Assembly: GCF_000168975.1 (NCBI RefSeq)
Contig: NZ_AAUW01000005.1
Coordinates: 248,001 to 312,000, forward strand
Length of the DNA stretch: 64,000 bases
From: Roseibium aggregatum IAM 12614
Lineage (GTDB): Bacteria > Pseudomonadota > Alphaproteobacteria > Rhizobiales > Stappiaceae
Direction of reading: 5' to 3'
Shown: positions 61,969 through 64,000 of the stretch, piece after piece
Layout: the number at the start of each line of letters is the position of its first letter
Numbering within the stretch: the stretch's first letter is position 1
Made by a program: the position numbers and the translations under genes
The notes under the pieces: generated by a model
Database searches by the model: none
Told to the model about the DNA's origin: nothing
Seen by the model: the letters and a program-made list of their open reading frames with translations, nothing else

Positions 61969-63052
61969 AGCCGGTTTCCCCCAGCACCTTGCCCTGCCGA
62001 TCGGTGATCAGCACTTCCACATCCACCGGCGCATCACGCAGGATCTGGCGGACGGCGGTTTTCGTTCTGCGGGCAAGCGGGCCACTCAGATCGATACCGG
62101 CAGCCAGGGAGGCGTCCAGCACCTCCTTGGCCGTATTGGCCGAAGCTGCCTGTTCGATCAGGTCGCCGGGAGCGTTTTCCTGCCGCAGAAGATCCTGCAG
62201 GAAGGAAAAGTCGACGGAGCTGCGGGCCGAATGCAGGTCGAGCGCCCCTTGTGCCAGCTTGGTGAATTTCGCAAAGCCGCCGGCAAGGGTCAGCCGGTCG
62301 ACCGGATGACTGCGCAGGTATTTGAGCAAACCGCCGGCGAAATCGCCCATATCGAGATAGGCGGTTTCGTCCAGGTCGTAACGGGCCTTCACCGCATCTT
62401 CGGAACTGGCGCCGGTTGCGCCGACCACATGGCCAAGCCCGACCGCGCGGGCAACATCAACCCCCCGGTGAATGGACGCGATCCAGGCCGCACAGGAGAA
62501 CGGGCGGACAATGCCGGTCGTGCCCAGGACGGACAGTCCGCCCAGGATGCCGAGCCGGGGGTTCATCGTCTTGAGAGCGAGCTCCGCTCCGCCTTCGATC
62601 GAGACGGTTATCTCGACATCACCGGCACCGCGGTGCTGCTCGGCAACCTCTTCGATCGCCGTTCGCATCATCTGGCGCGGAACCGGATTGATGGCAGGTT
62701 CCCCTGGCGGGATCGGCAGACCGGGTCTTGTGACGGTGCCGACGCCATCTCCGGCCTTGAAGACCACCCCGGTGCCCTTCGGCAACAGGCTGACGGTCGC
62801 GCTTACCAACGCGCCATGGGTCACGTCGGGGTCGTCGCCCGCATCCTTGATGATGGCTGCCGACGCCGTTGATCCTGAAAGGGTGTGCCGGGTGAGGGCA
62901 AAGGCAGTCGTTCCACCCTTTGGCAGGGTGATTTCGACCGGATCGGGGAAATCGCCGGTCAAAAGGGCCTGATACGCCGCCTTGGCAGCCGCTGTCGCAC
63001 AGGCTCCTGTCGTCCAGCCCCGCCGCAGCTCTTTTGGCTCTTCCTTCGACAT
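61958..63052 (-). CDS. cbiD: Cobalt-precorrin-5B C1-methyltransferase CbiD
   Basis: C1 methylation of the corrin ring, normally in the cobalt-early (anaerobic) route. 364 residues from ATG 63052 (MSKEEPKELR); an in-frame extension to 63316 runs through the divergent cobA and is rejected. LRRGWTTGACATAAAKAA, MNPRLGILGG, GTTGIVRPFS and LTLAGGFAKFTKLA are family marks. It precedes cobK with an 11-base overlap. Some aerobic alphaproteobacteria lack CobF and carry CbiD; this genome may be one. Confidence 0.92.
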   Translation of the reverse strand: MSKEEPKELRRGWTTGACATAAAKAAYQALLTGDFPDPVEITLPKGGTTAFALTRHTLSGSTASAAIIKDAGDDPDVTHGALVSATVSLLPKGTGVVFKAGDGVGTVTRPGLPIPPGEPAINPVPRQMMRTAIEEVAEQHRGAGDVEITVSIEGGAELALKTMNPRLGILGGLSVLGTTGIVRPFSCAAWIASIHRGVDVARAVGLGHVVGATGASSEDAVKARYDLDETAYLDMGDFAGGLLKYLRSHPVDRLTLAGGFAKFTKLAQGALDLHSARSSVDFSFLQDLLRQENAPGDLIEQAASANTAKEVLDASLAAGIDLSGPLARRTKTAVRQILRDAPVDVEVLITDRQGKVLGETGFDR

Positions 63053-63182
63053 GCTCTTTCTATAGACGATCAATTTCCGCTTTGCGCAGATTAGTTTATG
63101 TGCGCGATGAAATGTCGTTTTCGCATCGTTTTTGATCGCCGAAGCGCTTGGCGTTGCCGGGCCACACGGGTAAACAGGAACC

Positions 63183-64000
63183 ATGATTGGTAACGACGAC
63201 GACAACAGACTGCCTGAGGGCGTGCCGGGTGGCCTTCCGGTGTTCGAGCCCGGCTGGGTTTGGCTTGCGGGCGCGGGGCCGGGCGATCCGGGCCTTCTGA
63301 CGCTGCATGCGCTCAACGGCCTGCGTCAGGCCGATGTCGTCGTATTTGATGCTCTTGTCGATCAGAGCATTCTTGCCTGGGTCAAACCCGGAGCCGTGAC
63401 GGACTATGCGGGCAAGCGCGGCGGCAAGCCGAGCCCGAAGCAGCGCGATATCACCTTGAAGCTGATCGATTACGCCCGTGAGGGCAAGCGCGTACTTCGC
63501 CTGAAGGGGGGCGATCCCTTTGTATTTGGCCGTGGCGGTGAGGAAGCCCTTGGACTTGTCGAGGCCGGTGTGCCGTTCCGCATTATTCCGGGCATTACCG
63601 CCGGTATCGGCGGTCTTGCCTACGCGGGCATTCCCGCAACGCACCGCGATTGCAATCAGGCCGTGACTTTCCTGACCGGCCATGACCAGACAGGCCTGAC
63701 ACCCGACGCAATCAACTGGGACGGCATCGCCAAGGGCTCTCCGGTCATTGTCATGTATATGGCGATGAAGCATCTGGACGTCATAGCCGGCAAACTGATT
63801 GCCGGTGGACGGTCTGTGGATGAGCCTGTGGGAATCGTGTGCAATGCGTCCCTTTCGGGCCAGGACGTTCTGGAAACCACCCTCGGCCGCTGCGCTGAAG
63901 AGGCCAAGGCCGCGGGTATCGAACCTCCGGCAGTCGTGTGTGTCGGGGAAGTGGTGCGCCTGCGCAAGGGGCTCGACTGGCTCGGAGCCCTGTCCGGCAA
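63183..64000 (+). CDS. cobA: Uroporphyrinogen-III C-methyltransferase (3' partial)
   Basis: SUMT that methylates uroporphyrinogen III twice to precorrin-2, the entry to cobalamin and sirohaem. The frame is open to the window end; 272 codons are visible and the C-terminus is cut off. Blocks: AGAGPGDPGLLTLHAL, GKRGGKPSPKQRDI, RLKGGDPFVFGRGGEE, GITAGIGGLAYAGIP, THRD and TGHD. Start ATG 63183 has AGGA upstream; the first 20 residues are low in conservation. Divergent from cbiD-cobK across 130 bases with no cobalamin riboswitch that I can recognise. Confidence 0.94.
   Translation, partial: MIGNDDDNRLPEGVPGGLPVFEPGWVWLAGAGPGDPGLLTLHALNGLRQADVVVFDALVDQSILAWVKPGAVTDYAGKRGGKPSPKQRDITLKLIDYAREGKRVLRLKGGDPFVFGRGGEEALGLVEAGVPFRIIPGITAGIGGLAYAGIPATHRDCNQAVTFLTGHDQTGLTPDAINWDGIAKGSPVIVMYMAMKHLDVIAGKLIAGGRSVDEPVGIVCNASLSGQDVLETTLGRCAEEAKAAGIEPPAVVCVGEVVRLRKGLDWLGALSG

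Noticed and set aside
63053..63182. Possible cobalamin riboswitch between cbiD and cobA
   Set aside because: The 130-base gap is too short for the usual fold, and I see no B12-box wording.

Overview
The window is a high-GC alphaproteobacterial chromosome segment. The order obgE-proB-proA-nadD-rsfS-rlmH-envC-ctpA-(YibQ-like)-rppH, the lptC-lptA-lptB-rpoN-hpf-ptsN block and a GST-like FzlA division protein are typical of Hyphomicrobiales and relatives. Gene content and the intergenic repeats suggest a marine Stappiaceae-like bacterium (Roseibium/Labrenzia type). That placement is inference; no rRNA gene is present to test it. I count 57 protein genes, one tRNA-Leu(CAG), several intrinsic terminators and three dispersed repeat-like elements. 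There is no CRISPR array, prophage or intact insertion sequence.

Layout. 1-7.6 kb: three overlapping GNAT acetyltransferase genes, then obgE-proB-proA-nadD and rsfS-rlmH, then a fourth GNAT. 7.9-12.4 kb: an amidase-activator-type degenerate M23 protein (EnvC), the C-terminal protease CtpA, a YibQ-like divergent polysaccharide deacetylase and RppH. 12.7-17.1 kb: a two-gene NAD-dependent formate dehydrogenase whose NuoE-like and NuoF-like parts are fused. 17.2-28.6 kb: a large secreted protein of unknown function, FzlA-QueG, UppP, a WYL regulator, a DUF1127 protein, an MFS transporter, an NDUFA9-like reductase, tRNA-Leu, an EmrE-like pump and an outer-membrane barrel protein. 28.8-29.8 kb: a copper-sensing cueR-cytochrome c operon behind a textbook CueR operator. 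30.1-36.0 kb: RNase D-like, LPS transport, sigma-54 and Ntr-PTS genes. 36.2-38.0 kb: an orphan OpgH-like glucosyltransferase.

38.1-47.6 kb is the most unusual part. It holds ten co-directional genes in two probable operons. The first encodes an MDR-family oxidoreductase, a PTPS-like protein with an altered zinc motif, a GT4 glycosyltransferase and a methyltransferase. The second encodes a carrier protein, an acyl-CoA dehydrogenase-like flavoprotein, an amino acid:carrier-protein ligase (a tRNA-free seryl-tRNA-synthetase relative), a DUF1839 protein with a possible papain/BtrH-like Cys-His arrangement, and a GH2 glycosidase. Together they look like a pathway that loads an amino acid on a carrier protein, oxidises it and transfers it to an acceptor, perhaps a glycan.

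47.6-61.2 kb is a surface-polysaccharide locus of the Wzx/Wzy type: flippase, NodB deacetylase, GT2, tandem alpha/beta-hydrolase, Wzc-like co-polymerase with a degenerate P-loop, O-antigen-ligase-type polymerase, membrane-anchored GH5, GT4, left-handed beta-helix acetyltransferase and WecG/TagA transferase. Its gene classes resemble holdfast or unipolar-polysaccharide loci, but no initiating phosphoglycosyltransferase or outer-membrane exporter lies in the window. 61.2-64.0 kb holds cobalamin genes: cbiD-cobK on the minus strand and, divergently, cobA, which runs off the end.
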